Assembly (NCBI GenBank): GCA_900766005.1
Contig: CAAFTU010000071.1
Span: 1 to 64,000 of the forward strand
Reading direction: 5' to 3'
DNA from: an uncultured Bacteroides sp.
GTDB taxonomy: Bacteria > Bacteroidota > Bacteroidia > Bacteroidales > Bacteroidaceae
DNA length: 64,000 nucleotides
Shown here: piece after piece, positions 16,390 to 25,506 of the stretch
Layout of the letters: each line of letters begins with the position of its first letter
How positions within the stretch are numbered: the stretch's first letter is position 1
The notes under the pieces: generated by a model
What the model was told of the DNA's origin: nothing
The model's database searches: none
What the model saw: only the letters and a program-made list of their open reading frames with translations
Made by a program: the position numbers and the translations under genes

Positions 16390-16781
16390 ACAAAGAGGAT
16401 GAATTACAACAGTTGTTTCAGGATTTCCATCCTGAACTGAGCAGCAACCGGCTGTTTATGAAACAGCTGAACCGGAAACTGGATGCTGTGGAATATATCA
16501 AGCAGGTACAGGACCGGCAGATTCGCCGGTACAGGTATGCTGTGCTGGCGGCTTTCTTTTCGGGCGTTGTGTGCTGTGCCGTTTTGTTTGCCGTTGTCTG
16601 GTCTATGCCCGACACCGCTCCGCTGGTCGACCTGGGTTCGGAACTGAAGTTCCTGGTCTTTTGGGAAGAGCACAGCCGGATGCTGGTACTCACCCTCATT
16701 GCGCTGCTGATGAGCTTTTGCATTATCAATGGGGTGAGTGTGATGCACGACTGCAAGGAGGTTACTCCACGAACTGTTTGA
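16386..16781 (+). CDS. Small two-TM protein, putative anti-sigma factor
   Basis: Protein of 131 residues: an N-terminal cytoplasmic region (about 1-50) rich in charged residues, then transmembrane helices at about 51-72 and 98-118. It has no recognisable zinc-binding anti-sigma motif. Its position directly after, and overlapping, an ECF sigma gene is the usual place for an anti-sigma factor, and the cytosolic N-terminus would be the sigma-binding part. Its 3' end overlaps the convergent recQ gene by 20 bp. Confidence 0.6.
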   Translation: MNKEDELQQLFQDFHPELSSNRLFMKQLNRKLDAVEYIKQVQDRQIRRYRYAVLAAFFSGVVCCAVLFAVVWSMPDTAPLVDLGSELKFLVFWEEHSRMLVLTLIALLMSFCIINGVSVMHDCKEVTPRTV

Positions 16782-18567
16782 TGAGGTTGATGAAATCTTT
16801 GCCGTATTTCTTCTTCTTGTAGTCACTGATTCCGTTGATTTCACCAAAGGCATCCAGCGTGGTGGGGCGGGAGAGGCAGAGCAGGTGCAGCACCTTGTCC
16901 GACATCACGATGTAGGCAGGCAATGCTTCCTGGTCGGCCAGCTGCTTGCGCAGGCTGCGCAGGGCTTCAAACAGATCCTCGCTTTCTCCCCCTGTTCCGA
17001 AAGGCAACTCTTTGGCCACGGTAATCTTCTTCTTTTTCCCCTTGACCGCTGCTTCTGCTTCGTGGCGGATGACAACCAGTTTGGCTTTTGCCTTGCCATA
17101 CAGCACATCACTTCCGCTGGAGGTTATCTTCAAATGGTTGCTTTCGTTGTAGGCTATTTCAAAGTAACCCAGCTGCAGCATCTGCAGCAAATAGTCGTGC
17201 CAGTCGCGGGGCGGAATGTCGCGTCCCACACCGAAAGTTTTTAACTCCTGATACCCTTTGCTCACTACGTCGGCCGAGTAAGTGCCCCGCAGAATATCGA
17301 TCAGTACACTCGTTCCAATCTGCTGTTGGGTGCGTGCAATGGCACTCAGCGCCTTTTGCACGATGATGGTGCCGTCAAACTGCTGGGGCGGATTTTTGCA
17401 GACATCGCAGTTGCAGCAGTTTTCAGTGTTGGTCTCTCCGAAATAGCTCAGCAGGATACGTCGCCGGCAGATGTCGGCCTCGGCATATTGCTGCATGCGG
17501 TGCAGCTTCTCCAGGTTGATGCCCTGCTGGTTGCTTTCCGTGGCAAATTTGGTCAGCAGAATCAAATCGCCCAATGAATAAAACAGCACCGTGTCGCTGG
17601 GCAGACCGTCGCGTCCGGCGCGGCCTATCTCCTGATAAAAGCTTTCCATGCTTTTGGGCAGGTTGTAGTGAATCACCCACCGCACATTCGATTTGTCGAT
17701 GCCCATACCGAAAGCAATCGTGGCACACACCACTTGAATGCGGTCGTTGATGAAATCATCCTGCGTGGCATCCCGCTGCTGGATGGAAAGTCCGGCATGA
17801 TACACTCCGCAGCGGATGCCTTGCTTGTCGAGCATTTGCGCCACCGTTTCTGTCTTGCTGCGGCTCATGCAGTAGATGATGCCGCTGCTTCCTTTGTGCT
17901 TGTGGATAAAGTCGACGATGGCTTTGTTCTTTTCCTTGGCCTGCAGTCCGCGTCTGACTGTCAGGCTGAGGTTGGGACGGTCGAACGACGAAATGAAGAT
18001 CCGGGGCTGGTTGAGGTGCAGCTGTCGGATGATATCTTCACGGGTAATCTTGTCGGCTGTGGCCGTAAGGGCCACAATCGGCACCCGCGGAAACTGTTGG
18101 TGCAGCACGCCCAGCTGCGTATATTCCGGACGGAAATCGTGTCCCCACTGCGAGATGCAATGTGCTTCGTCAATGGCAAAGAGAGAAATGTGCATGTCTC
18201 TCAGCAGGTAATCCTTTTCGGCAAGCAGCTTTTCCGGTGAGATATAAAGCAACTTCAGACGCCCCTCTGTACATGCCCGTCGCAGTTCGGCACTTTCTGT
18301 CTCGTTGTTGCTGCTGTTCAAGGCACCGGCTGCGATGCCGTTGGCCTGCAGTGCCTCTACCTGGTCCTTCATCAGCGAAATGAGCGGAGATATCACCACC
18401 GCAGTGCCTTTGCTGAGCAGGGCAGGCAGCTGGTAGCAGATGGATTTTCCTCCGCCTGTGGGCATCAATACCAGTGTGTCGGTTTTGTTAAGAATCGATT
18501 GAATGATTTCTTCCTGTAAAGGGCGGAAATGGTCGTATCCGAAATATTTTCTTAAAGTTTCTCTCAT
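16762..18567 (-). CDS. recQ: ATP-dependent DNA helicase RecQ
   Basis: 3'-5' DNA helicase for recombination and replication-fork repair, 601 residues. Helicase motifs are present: MPTGGGKSICYQLP (Walker A), IDEAHCISQWGHDFRPEY (motif II and the aromatic-rich loop) and IGRAGRDGLPSD (motif VI). The RecQ zinc-binding segment follows at about 365-390 (NCCNCDVC), then the winged-helix domain and a C-terminal HRDC domain (about 530-600, ending GKDFINLIKQF). The domain set is complete. A minus-strand TAACTTTG at 18590-18597 is a probable -7 element. Confidence 0.96.
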   Translation of the reverse strand: MRETLRKYFGYDHFRPLQEEIIQSILNKTDTLVLMPTGGGKSICYQLPALLSKGTAVVISPLISLMKDQVEALQANGIAAGALNSSNNETESAELRRACTEGRLKLLYISPEKLLAEKDYLLRDMHISLFAIDEAHCISQWGHDFRPEYTQLGVLHQQFPRVPIVALTATADKITREDIIRQLHLNQPRIFISSFDRPNLSLTVRRGLQAKEKNKAIVDFIHKHKGSSGIIYCMSRSKTETVAQMLDKQGIRCGVYHAGLSIQQRDATQDDFINDRIQVVCATIAFGMGIDKSNVRWVIHYNLPKSMESFYQEIGRAGRDGLPSDTVLFYSLGDLILLTKFATESNQQGINLEKLHRMQQYAEADICRRRILLSYFGETNTENCCNCDVCKNPPQQFDGTIIVQKALSAIARTQQQIGTSVLIDILRGTYSADVVSKGYQELKTFGVGRDIPPRDWHDYLLQMLQLGYFEIAYNESNHLKITSSGSDVLYGKAKAKLVVIRHEAEAAVKGKKKKITVAKELPFGTGGESEDLFEALRSLRKQLADQEALPAYIVMSDKVLHLLCLSRPTTLDAFGEINGISDYKKKKYGKDFINLIKQFVE

Positions 18568-18770
18568 GTATATTCAAATTTGCAGGGTGCAAAGTTACTT
18601 TTTTTCTTTGTTGTTTGTTCAGATGTTCATTTTTGAATTGTGAAATATAAATGTACAAATGTTAATAATTACTATTATTTGGAACTCAGCGCTTTTCTTG
18701 CGCCTTTTCGTTTGTTTATACGTAAAAAAAAAACATCAAAATATTGTTCAATTTAAAAAAAAGTATGACA

Positions 18771-18793
18771 TTTGTAACACCTAACGTTACAAA
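18771..18793. promoter_or_regulatory. Perfect inverted repeat upstream of the HTH regulator
   Basis: TTTGTAAC (18771-18778) and GTTACAAA (18786-18793) are exact inverse complements separated by 7 bp, 45 bp before the start of the AraC-type gene. The symmetry and placement suggest a regulator binding site, perhaps autoregulatory. Another possibility is a short RNA hairpin in the leader. Confidence 0.6.
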
Positions 18794-18837
18794 TGAGCGA
18801 TTGTAAATGTAAAAACAACCCCTAACCAATTAAATGA

Positions 18838-19302
18838 ATGAGTGATTTAGAAAACAAAACAATGGAGGAATCTCCTAAAAAGCGTCCCTACAATCTACGG
18901 GAAAAAAAGGAGAAGAACGCCGCTTACCGGTCGTTGATCAGACCTGAGTTGGCAGATGAGTTGTACGACAAGATATTGAATATTATAGTCGTGCAGAAAA
19001 AGTACAAAGATCCTGACTACTCTGCAAAAGATTTAGCGAAAGAATTGCAAACAAATACGCGCTATCTTTCAGCGGTAGTGAATTCACGTTTCGGTATGAA
19101 TTATTCTTGCCTGTTGAACGAATACAGAGTGAAAGATGCTCTGTTCCTGCTGACAGACAAACGTTATGCTGACAAAAATGTAGAGGAAATCAGTGCGATG
19201 GTTGGTTTTGCCAACCGCCAGTCTTTCTATGCGGCATTCTACAAGAATGTGGGCGAGACTCCCAACGGTTACCGCAAAAGACATATGGAAAATAAAAAGT
19301 AA
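18838..19302 (+). CDS. AraC-type HTH transcriptional regulator (no sensor domain)
   Basis: Protein of 154 residues. Residues about 48-150 form a double helix-turn-helix of the AraC/XylS type (DYSAKDLAKELQTNTRYLS, then ISAMVGFANRQSFYAAFYK). The N-terminal 45 residues are charged and lack a ligand-binding domain, so it may respond to another protein or act constitutively. An inverted repeat stands just upstream and a strong terminator just downstream, making it a single-gene unit. Confidence 0.88.
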   Translation: MSDLENKTMEESPKKRPYNLREKKEKNAAYRSLIRPELADELYDKILNIIVVQKKYKDPDYSAKDLAKELQTNTRYLSAVVNSRFGMNYSCLLNEYRVKDALFLLTDKRYADKNVEEISAMVGFANRQSFYAAFYKNVGETPNGYRKRHMENKK

Positions 19303-19324
19303 TTGCTTGTTTTGAAGTTTTTTT

Positions 19325-19373
19325 AAAAAGGGGTTACCTCTGAATCTGTGTTTATGGGGTAATCCCTTTTTCT
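19325..19373 (+). terminator. Terminator after the HTH regulator
   Basis: AAAAAGGGGTTACC pairs with GGGTAATCCCTTTTT across a loop of about 17 nt, followed by more T residues. It separates the regulator from the M49 peptidase gene. Confidence 0.8.
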
Positions 19374-19409
19374 TATTTTTTTAATTAATCTATTACTACT
19401 ACTGGCATT

Positions 19410-21458
19410 ATGAAAAAGCATTTCATTTCGATGGCGATTGCTGCTGCGCTTCTTTCGTCGTGCGGCGGAGCCAAAACAACAACTGCTGAGGCAGAAAAAA
19501 TGGATTACACAGTGGAACAATTTGCAGATTTACAGATTTTGCGTTACCATGTTCCTGGATTTGAGGAACTAACGCTTAAACAAAAGGAATTGATTTATTA
19601 CCTCACTGAGGCAGCTTTGCAGGGCCGTGATATCCTGTTCGACCAAAACGGAAAGTACAACTTGAGAATCCGCAGAATGCTCGAAGCGGTGTATACGAAT
19701 TATCAGGGAGATAAGACGGCTGAAGATTTCAAGAGCATGGAGGTGTATCTGAAACGGGTATGGTTCTCCAACGGTATTCATCATCACTACGGTGCAGAAA
19801 AGTTCATTCCGAACTTCTCGCAGGAGTTTCTGAAGAAGGCGGTGCTCGCACTGGATGCGAAACTGCTGCCGCTGGCTGAGGGACAGACTGCAGAGCAGCT
19901 TTGCGACGAGCTGTTTCCGGTCATGTTCGATCCGGCTGTCATGGCTAAACGGGTGAATCAGGCCGACGGTCAGGATATTGTGCTGACTTCTGCCTGCAAC
20001 TACTACGACGGGGTGACTCAGAAAGAAGCGGAGGATTTCTACAGCAAGATGAAAGACCCGAAGGATGAAACACCGGTTTCTTATGGTTTGAACAGCCGTC
20101 TGGTGAAAGAAAACGGCAAGATTCAGGAAAAGGTGTGGAAGGTAGGCGGCTTGTATACGCAGGCCATCGAAAAGATAGTGTATTGGTTGAAGAAAGCTGA
20201 AGCTGTGGCCGAAAACGAGGCACAGAAGGCAGTGATTGCCCAGCTCGTGAAGTTCTACGAAACGGGTAACCTGGTTGATTTCGATGAATATGCTATTCTG
20301 TGGGTGAAGGACTTGGATTCACGCATCGACTTTGTGAACGGATTTACGGAAAGCTATGGTGACCCGCTGGGCATGAAGGCCAGCTGGGAGTCGCTGGTGA
20401 ACTTCAAAGACCTGGAAGCTACTCGCCGCACGGAAATCATCAGCAGCAACGCACAGTGGTTTGAAGATCATTCTCCGGTAGACAAGGCTTTCAAGAAGGA
20501 TGAGGTGAAGGGAGTGTCTGCCAAGGTGATTACGGCGGCTATCCTGGCCGGCGACTTGTATCCGTCTACTGCTATCGGTATCAACTTGCCGAATGCCAAC
20601 TGGATCCGGGCTCACCACGGTTCAAAATCGGTAACCATCGGCAACATCACCGATGCTTACAGCAAGGCGGCTCACGGCAACGGCTTCAACGAGGAATTTG
20701 TATACAGCGATGCTGAAAAACAACTGATTGATACGTATGCCGATCTCACCGACAACCTGCACACCGACTTGCACGAATGTCTGGGCCATGGTTCGGGCAG
20801 ACTGCTTCCGGGTGTTGACCCCGACGCGCTGAAGGCGTATGGTTCAACCATTGAAGAAGCCCGTGCCGACCTGTTCGGATTGTATTATGTGGCCGACCCG
20901 AAACTGGTGGAACTGAAACTTCTCTCTTCTCCCGAAGCATATAAAGCTCAGTATTACACCTACCTGATGAACGGACTTATGACGCAGCTGGTGCGCATCG
21001 AACCGGGCAACAACGTGGAAGAAGCTCACATGCGCAACCGTCAGCTCATTGCCCGCTGGGTGTTTGAAAAGGGAGCTGCCGACAAAGTGGTGGAACTCGT
21101 GAAGAAAGAAGGCAAGACGTATGTGGTGGTGAACGACTATGCGAAGGTGCGTGAACTGTTTGGCGAACTGCTGGCTGAAATCCAGCGCATCAAGTCGACC
21201 GGTGACTATGAAGCTGCCCGTGCTTTGGTTGAAAACTATGCCGTGAAGGTGGATCCGGTGCTGCATGCCGAAGTGCTGGAACGCTATAAGAAACTGAATC
21301 TGGCTCCGTATAAAGGTTTCGTCAATCCGAAATATGAATTGGTGAAGAACGACAATGGTCAGATTACAGATGTGAAAGTGGACTATACAGAAGGATATGC
21401 CGAACAGATGTTGCGCTACAGCAAAGACTATTCTCCGCTTCCTTCCGTTAACAAGTAA
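19410..21458 (+). CDS. Dipeptidyl-peptidase III-like zinc peptidase (M49), lipoprotein
   Basis: Metallopeptidase of 682 residues that removes dipeptides from peptide N-termini in its family. The diagnostic HECLGH motif (HExxGH) sits at about residues 455-460, and the EEARAD zinc-ligand segment follows about 50 residues later. The N-terminus (MKKHFISMAIAAALLSSCGG) has a lipobox-like LSSC, so the mature enzyme should be a lipid-anchored envelope protein, likely in peptide use. The next gene starts 7 nt after its stop and is probably co-transcribed. Confidence 0.93.
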   Translation: MKKHFISMAIAAALLSSCGGAKTTTAEAEKMDYTVEQFADLQILRYHVPGFEELTLKQKELIYYLTEAALQGRDILFDQNGKYNLRIRRMLEAVYTNYQGDKTAEDFKSMEVYLKRVWFSNGIHHHYGAEKFIPNFSQEFLKKAVLALDAKLLPLAEGQTAEQLCDELFPVMFDPAVMAKRVNQADGQDIVLTSACNYYDGVTQKEAEDFYSKMKDPKDETPVSYGLNSRLVKENGKIQEKVWKVGGLYTQAIEKIVYWLKKAEAVAENEAQKAVIAQLVKFYETGNLVDFDEYAILWVKDLDSRIDFVNGFTESYGDPLGMKASWESLVNFKDLEATRRTEIISSNAQWFEDHSPVDKAFKKDEVKGVSAKVITAAILAGDLYPSTAIGINLPNANWIRAHHGSKSVTIGNITDAYSKAAHGNGFNEEFVYSDAEKQLIDTYADLTDNLHTDLHECLGHGSGRLLPGVDPDALKAYGSTIEEARADLFGLYYVADPKLVELKLLSSPEAYKAQYYTYLMNGLMTQLVRIEPGNNVEEAHMRNRQLIARWVFEKGAADKVVELVKKEGKTYVVVNDYAKVRELFGELLAEIQRIKSTGDYEAARALVENYAVKVDPVLHAEVLERYKKLNLAPYKGFVNPKYELVKNDNGQITDVKVDYTEGYAEQMLRYSKDYSPLPSVNK

Positions 21459-21465
21459 ACTGAAA

Positions 21466-22131
21466 ATGGATCTGAAAGAACAGTTGAAAGATATCAAGAC
21501 ACAACTCCGTCTCTCAATGAACGGAGCTGTGTCTCAAAGTATGCGCGAGAAAGGACTGGTCTACAAACTTAACTTCGGGGTGGAGCTGCCCCGCATTAAG
21601 ATGATAGCTGCACGCTATGAAAAGAACCACGACCTGGCGCAGGCTTTGTGGAAAGAGGACATCCGTGAGTGTAAGATACTGGCAGGCTTGCTTCAGCCGG
21701 TAGACACCTTCTATCCCGAGATTGCGGATATCTGGGTGGAAAGTATCCGGAATATGGAGATTGCCGAGCTCACATGTATGAATCTGTTTCAGCATCTGCC
21801 TTATGCACCGGCCAAATCATTACACTGGATAGCCGATGAGCAGGAGTTTGTACAGACGTGCGGTTTCCTTACCGCTGCCCGCCTGCTGATGAAAAAAGGA
21901 GATATGGAAGAACGGGCTGCCGGCGAACTGCTCGACCAGGCTCTGTGTGCCGTTCACGCCGATAGTTACGCTGTGCGCAATGCTGCTATGCTGGTGATTC
22001 GCAAATACATGCAGCACTCTGAGGAGCACGCTTTTCAGGTGTGTCGCCTCGTAGAAGGCTGGGCCGATTCTCCCAAAGAAGAGGAACAGATGCTTTACAA
22101 TATGGTGAAAGCTGAGTTTGAAGAGGAGTAG
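21466..22131 (+). CDS. DNA alkylation repair (AlkD/HEAT-like) family protein
   Basis: All-helical protein of 221 residues with HEAT-like repeats resembling the DNA-alkylation-repair superfamily (AlkC/AlkD fold). AlkD-type enzymes excise alkylated bases. The similarity I see is of fold pattern (EIADIWVESIRNMEIAELTCMN-like helices) and I cannot point to catalytic Asp/Trp residues, so a repair function is not proven. ATG 21466 is preferred: the longer frame (from 21397) overlaps the M49 gene. Confidence 0.65.
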   Translation: MDLKEQLKDIKTQLRLSMNGAVSQSMREKGLVYKLNFGVELPRIKMIAARYEKNHDLAQALWKEDIRECKILAGLLQPVDTFYPEIADIWVESIRNMEIAELTCMNLFQHLPYAPAKSLHWIADEQEFVQTCGFLTAARLLMKKGDMEERAAGELLDQALCAVHADSYAVRNAAMLVIRKYMQHSEEHAFQVCRLVEGWADSPKEEEQMLYNMVKAEFEEE

Positions 22132-22157
22132 CCAACTAAAAAATCTTCTCTTTATCA

Positions 22158-22187
22158 TTTGCTTTCCGCAAAAAAAGCTTAACTTTG
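22158..22187 (+). promoter_or_regulatory. Promoter of fur-like gene and purA
   Basis: TTTG at 22158-22161 and TAACTTTG at 22180-22187 have a spacer of 18 nt, one shorter than consensus. It lies 23 nt before the start of the Fur-family gene. Confidence 0.6.
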
Positions 22188-22209
22188 TTGGCGCTAATTT
22201 GGGCTGAAG

Positions 22210-22698
22210 ATGGAAAATCAGAACGTGAAAGATACAGTAAGGCAGATATTCACGGAATATCTCACAGCGAACGGGCATCGCAAGACTCCTGAACGCTATG
22301 CCATACTCGATACTATCTATTCCATCGACGGCCATTTTGACATTGACATGCTCTATTCCCAGATGATGGACCAGGAGAATTTCCGGGTGAGCCGTGCTAC
22401 GCTCTACAACACCATCATTCTTCTTATCAATGCCCGCCTGGTCATCAAGCACCAGTTTGGCACTTCCTCTCAATACGAAAAATCATACAATCGCGAAACG
22501 CATCACCACCAGATTTGCACGCAATGTGGCAAGGTGACCGAGTTTCAGAACGAGGAGCTGCAGCATGCCATCGAAAATACAAAATTAAGCAGATTCCAAT
22601 TATCGCATTATTCCTTATATATTTACGGAATATGCAGTAAATGTGACAGAGCTAACAAACGTAAGAAAGTAAATAACAACAATAAAAAAGAAAAATGA
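22210..22698 (+). CDS. Fur-family transcriptional regulator
   Basis: Protein of 162 residues. An N-terminal winged helix (about 1-85, FRVSRATLYNTIILL) is followed by a dimerisation domain with a His cluster (THHHQICTQCGKV). Two CxxC pairs (CTQC, CSKC) probably bind the structural zinc. It could sense iron, zinc or peroxide (Fur, Zur or PerR); the sequence does not decide. It ends in a Lys/Asn-rich tail, and its stop overlaps the purA start by 4 nt (ATGA), so purA is translated from the same message. Confidence 0.9.
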   Translation: MENQNVKDTVRQIFTEYLTANGHRKTPERYAILDTIYSIDGHFDIDMLYSQMMDQENFRVSRATLYNTIILLINARLVIKHQFGTSSQYEKSYNRETHHHQICTQCGKVTEFQNEELQHAIENTKLSRFQLSHYSLYIYGICSKCDRANKRKKVNNNNKKEK

Positions 22699-23966
22699 AA
22701 GTAGATGTTCTATTAGGATTACAATGGGGCGACGAAGGTAAAGGTAAAGTAGTCGACGTATTAACACCTAAGTACGATGTGGTCGCTCGGTTCCAAGGCG
22801 GTCCGAATGCCGGTCACACACTTGAGTTTGAAGGACAGAAATATGTGCTTCGCTCTATTCCTTCGGGTATTTTTCAAGGCAATAAGGTCAATATCATCGG
22901 CAACGGTGTAGTGCTTGATCCGGCATTGTTCAAAGCGGAAGCTGAAGCGCTGGAAGCATCAGGACACCCGTTGAAGGAACGTTTGCATATCTCTAAGAAG
23001 GCACATTTGATTTTGCCTACACACCGCATCCTGGATGCTGCGTATGAAGCTGCCAAAGGTGATGCCAAGGTGGGTACTACCGGTAAGGGTATCGGTCCTA
23101 CTTATACCGATAAGGTGAGCCGCAACGGTCTGCGTGTGGGTGATATCCTTCATCATTTCGAAGAAAAATATGCAGCAGCCAAAGCCCGTCACGAACAAAT
23201 CCTGAAAAGTCTGAATTACGAATACGACTTGACGGAACTGGAAGCAGCCTGGCTGGAAGGCATCGAATACCTCAAGCAATTCCATTTCGTGGACAGCGAG
23301 CATGAAGTGAACAATCTGCTGAACGATGGCAAGAGCGTGCTTTGCGAAGGCGCACAGGGTACGATGCTGGATATCGATTTCGGTTCTTATCCGTTTGTTA
23401 CTTCTTCCAATACGGTTTGTGCCGGTGCTTGTACCGGTCTGGGTATTGCTCCCAACCGCATCGGTGAGGTATATGGTATTTTCAAGGCTTACTGTACCCG
23501 CGTAGGTGCCGGTCCTTTCCCGACAGAACTGTTTGATGAAGTGGGCGAGAAGATCGGTGCACTGGGACATGAGTTCGGTGCTGTGACTGGCCGTAAGCGC
23601 CGTTGCGGATGGATCGACTTGGTGGCCCTGAAGTATTCGGTCATGATCAACGGGGTGACGAAGCTGATCATGATGAAGAGCGACGTGCTGGATACGTTTG
23701 AAACCATCAAGGCTTGTGTGGCTTACAAACTCAACGGTGAGGAAATCGATTACTTCCCCTATGACATCACAGAAGGAGTAGAGCCTGTATATGCCGAACT
23801 TCCCGGTTGGAAGACGGATATGACAAAGATGCAGAGCGAAGATGAATTCCCCGAAGAATTCAATGCTTACCTGTCGTTCCTGGAAGAACAGCTTGGCGTG
23901 CAGATCAAGATTGTTTCTGTGGGACCGGACAGAGCACAGACCATTGAACGCTACACAGAAGAATAA
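22695..23966 (+). CDS. purA: Adenylosuccinate synthetase
   Basis: GTP-dependent joining of IMP and aspartate, the first step from IMP to AMP. The signature QWGDEGKGKVVD begins at residue 10, with GGPNAGHTL following and GTTGKGIGPTYTDK near residue 125. The length of 423 residues is normal. The gene overlaps the end of the Fur-family gene, an unusual coupling of purine synthesis to a metal or peroxide regulator, and is closed by a strong terminator. Confidence 0.97.
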   Translation: MKVDVLLGLQWGDEGKGKVVDVLTPKYDVVARFQGGPNAGHTLEFEGQKYVLRSIPSGIFQGNKVNIIGNGVVLDPALFKAEAEALEASGHPLKERLHISKKAHLILPTHRILDAAYEAAKGDAKVGTTGKGIGPTYTDKVSRNGLRVGDILHHFEEKYAAAKARHEQILKSLNYEYDLTELEAAWLEGIEYLKQFHFVDSEHEVNNLLNDGKSVLCEGAQGTMLDIDFGSYPFVTSSNTVCAGACTGLGIAPNRIGEVYGIFKAYCTRVGAGPFPTELFDEVGEKIGALGHEFGAVTGRKRRCGWIDLVALKYSVMINGVTKLIMMKSDVLDTFETIKACVAYKLNGEEIDYFPYDITEGVEPVYAELPGWKTDMTKMQSEDEFPEEFNAYLSFLEEQLGVQIKIVSVGPDRAQTIERYTEE

Positions 23967-23984
23967 GCAACCTTATAAAGAAGC

Positions 23985-24034
23985 GGATTGCTCTGGTTTT
24001 CTTATCAGATAACCGGGGCAATCCCTTTTTTTCT
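23985..24034 (+). terminator. Terminator after purA
   Basis: GGATTGCTCTGGTT pairs with AACCGGGGCAATCC (two wobbles) across a short loop, followed by CTTTTTTTC. Confidence 0.88.
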
Positions 24035-24084
24035 TCCTTTTTCTATGAATCTTATTACCTCCTATTAAAAACATTTTTAACGAT

Positions 24085-25389
24085 ATGAAGACACGAGTAA
24101 TCACCTTTTTCCTTTTGTTTGCCCTGAGCATGGGCCTCTTTGCCCAGCCGGCTTACAAACCTTCCGAAGAGAATCTCAAAGCACGCGAGGAGTTTCAAGA
24201 CAATAAATTCGGTATCTTTTTGCATTGGGGCCTCTATGCTATGCTGGCCACGGGCGAATGGACGATGACCAACCATGATTTAAATTACAAAGAATATGCC
24301 AAATTGGCAGGCGGATTCTATCCTTCTAAGTTTGATGCAGACAAATGGGTGGAGGCTATCAAGGCATCGGGTGCCAAATATATCTGCTTCACTTCCCGCC
24401 ATCATGAAGGGTTCTCCATGTTCGATACGAAGTATTCCGACTTCAATATCATGAAAGCCACTCCTTTCAAACGCGATATTGTCAAAGAACTGGCGGATGC
24501 CTGCGCCAAGCACGGCATTAAGCTGCATCTGTATTATTCGCATCTCGACTGGATGCGCGAAGATTATCCCTGGGGGCGTACAGGTCGCGGCACCGGTCGT
24601 CCGGATGCAAAAGGAAACTGGAAATCATATTATCAGTTTATGAATAACCAGCTCACCGAGCTACTGACTAACTATGGTCCTATCGGTGCTATCTGGTTCG
24701 ACGGCTGGTGGGACCAAGACCAGAACAAGGATTTCGACTGGCAACTGCCCGAGCAGTATGCTTTGATTCATAAGCTGCAGCCTGCTTGTCTGGTGGGCAA
24801 CAATCACCATCAGGTGCCCTTCGAAGGAGAAGACATCCAGATTTTTGAGCGCGACCTTCCCGGTGAAAACACAGCCGGTCTTTCAGGCCAGGACATCAGC
24901 CGTTTGCCGCTGGAAACTTGCGAAACGATGAATGGAATGTGGGGATACAAAATTACTGATCCGAATTATAAATCTACCCGCACCTTGATTCATTATCTGG
25001 TGAAGGCAGCAGGCAAGAATGCCAATCTGCTGATGAACATCGGCCCTCAGCCCGATGGCGAACTGCCGGCTGTTGCCGTGGAGCGTCTGGCCGAGATGGG
25101 CGAGTGGATGAAGCAGTATGGTGAAACCATTTACGGCACACGGGGCGGTGTGGTTGCTCCGCACGACTGGGGTGTCACTACGCAGAAGGGAAACAAGCTC
25201 TATGTACATATCCTCAACCTGAACGACAAAGCTTTGTTCTTGCCGCTGGCCGGTGTCAAAGTGAAAAAGGCGCAGGTGTTCAAGGATAAGACTCCCGTGC
25301 GTATGGTGAAAACCAAAGCCGGTGTTTTGCTCGAACTGGCTGAAGTTCCGCAGGACATCGACTACGTGGTAGAACTTACAATTGATTAA
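24085..25389 (+). CDS. GH29 alpha-L-fucosidase, exported
   Basis: Glycoside hydrolase of 434 residues that releases alpha-linked L-fucose from glycans such as mucin or milk oligosaccharides. A signal peptide ends at about residue 21 (MGLFAQ). GH29 features are KFGIFLHWGLYAML near residue 50, SRHHEGFSMFDT near residue 110, and IWFDGWWDQD near residue 210, where the Asp is the expected nucleophile. A short C-terminal beta domain is present, but there is no carbohydrate-binding module. The gene is not in a polysaccharide-utilisation locus here: no SusC/SusD pair is nearby. Confidence 0.92.
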   Translation: MKTRVITFFLLFALSMGLFAQPAYKPSEENLKAREEFQDNKFGIFLHWGLYAMLATGEWTMTNHDLNYKEYAKLAGGFYPSKFDADKWVEAIKASGAKYICFTSRHHEGFSMFDTKYSDFNIMKATPFKRDIVKELADACAKHGIKLHLYYSHLDWMREDYPWGRTGRGTGRPDAKGNWKSYYQFMNNQLTELLTNYGPIGAIWFDGWWDQDQNKDFDWQLPEQYALIHKLQPACLVGNNHHQVPFEGEDIQIFERDLPGENTAGLSGQDISRLPLETCETMNGMWGYKITDPNYKSTRTLIHYLVKAAGKNANLLMNIGPQPDGELPAVAVERLAEMGEWMKQYGETIYGTRGGVVAPHDWGVTTQKGNKLYVHILNLNDKALFLPLAGVKVKKAQVFKDKTPVRMVKTKAGVLLELAEVPQDIDYVVELTID

Positions 25390-25506
25390 TTTTTACATAA
25401 TTCTTTATAAAAGCGAGGGGAAACGGATGGGGCATTGCCAGTTTCCTCTTACTTTTGGCAAGGTATTTGTATTTATGGTTTTTGATAATCATTAAAAAGA
25501 AAAAAT

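Noticed and set aside
24085..25389. Polysaccharide-utilisation locus around the GH29 gene
   Set aside because: No SusC/SusD-like pair, sulfatase or other glycosidase is adjacent; it looks like a lone exported fucosidase.
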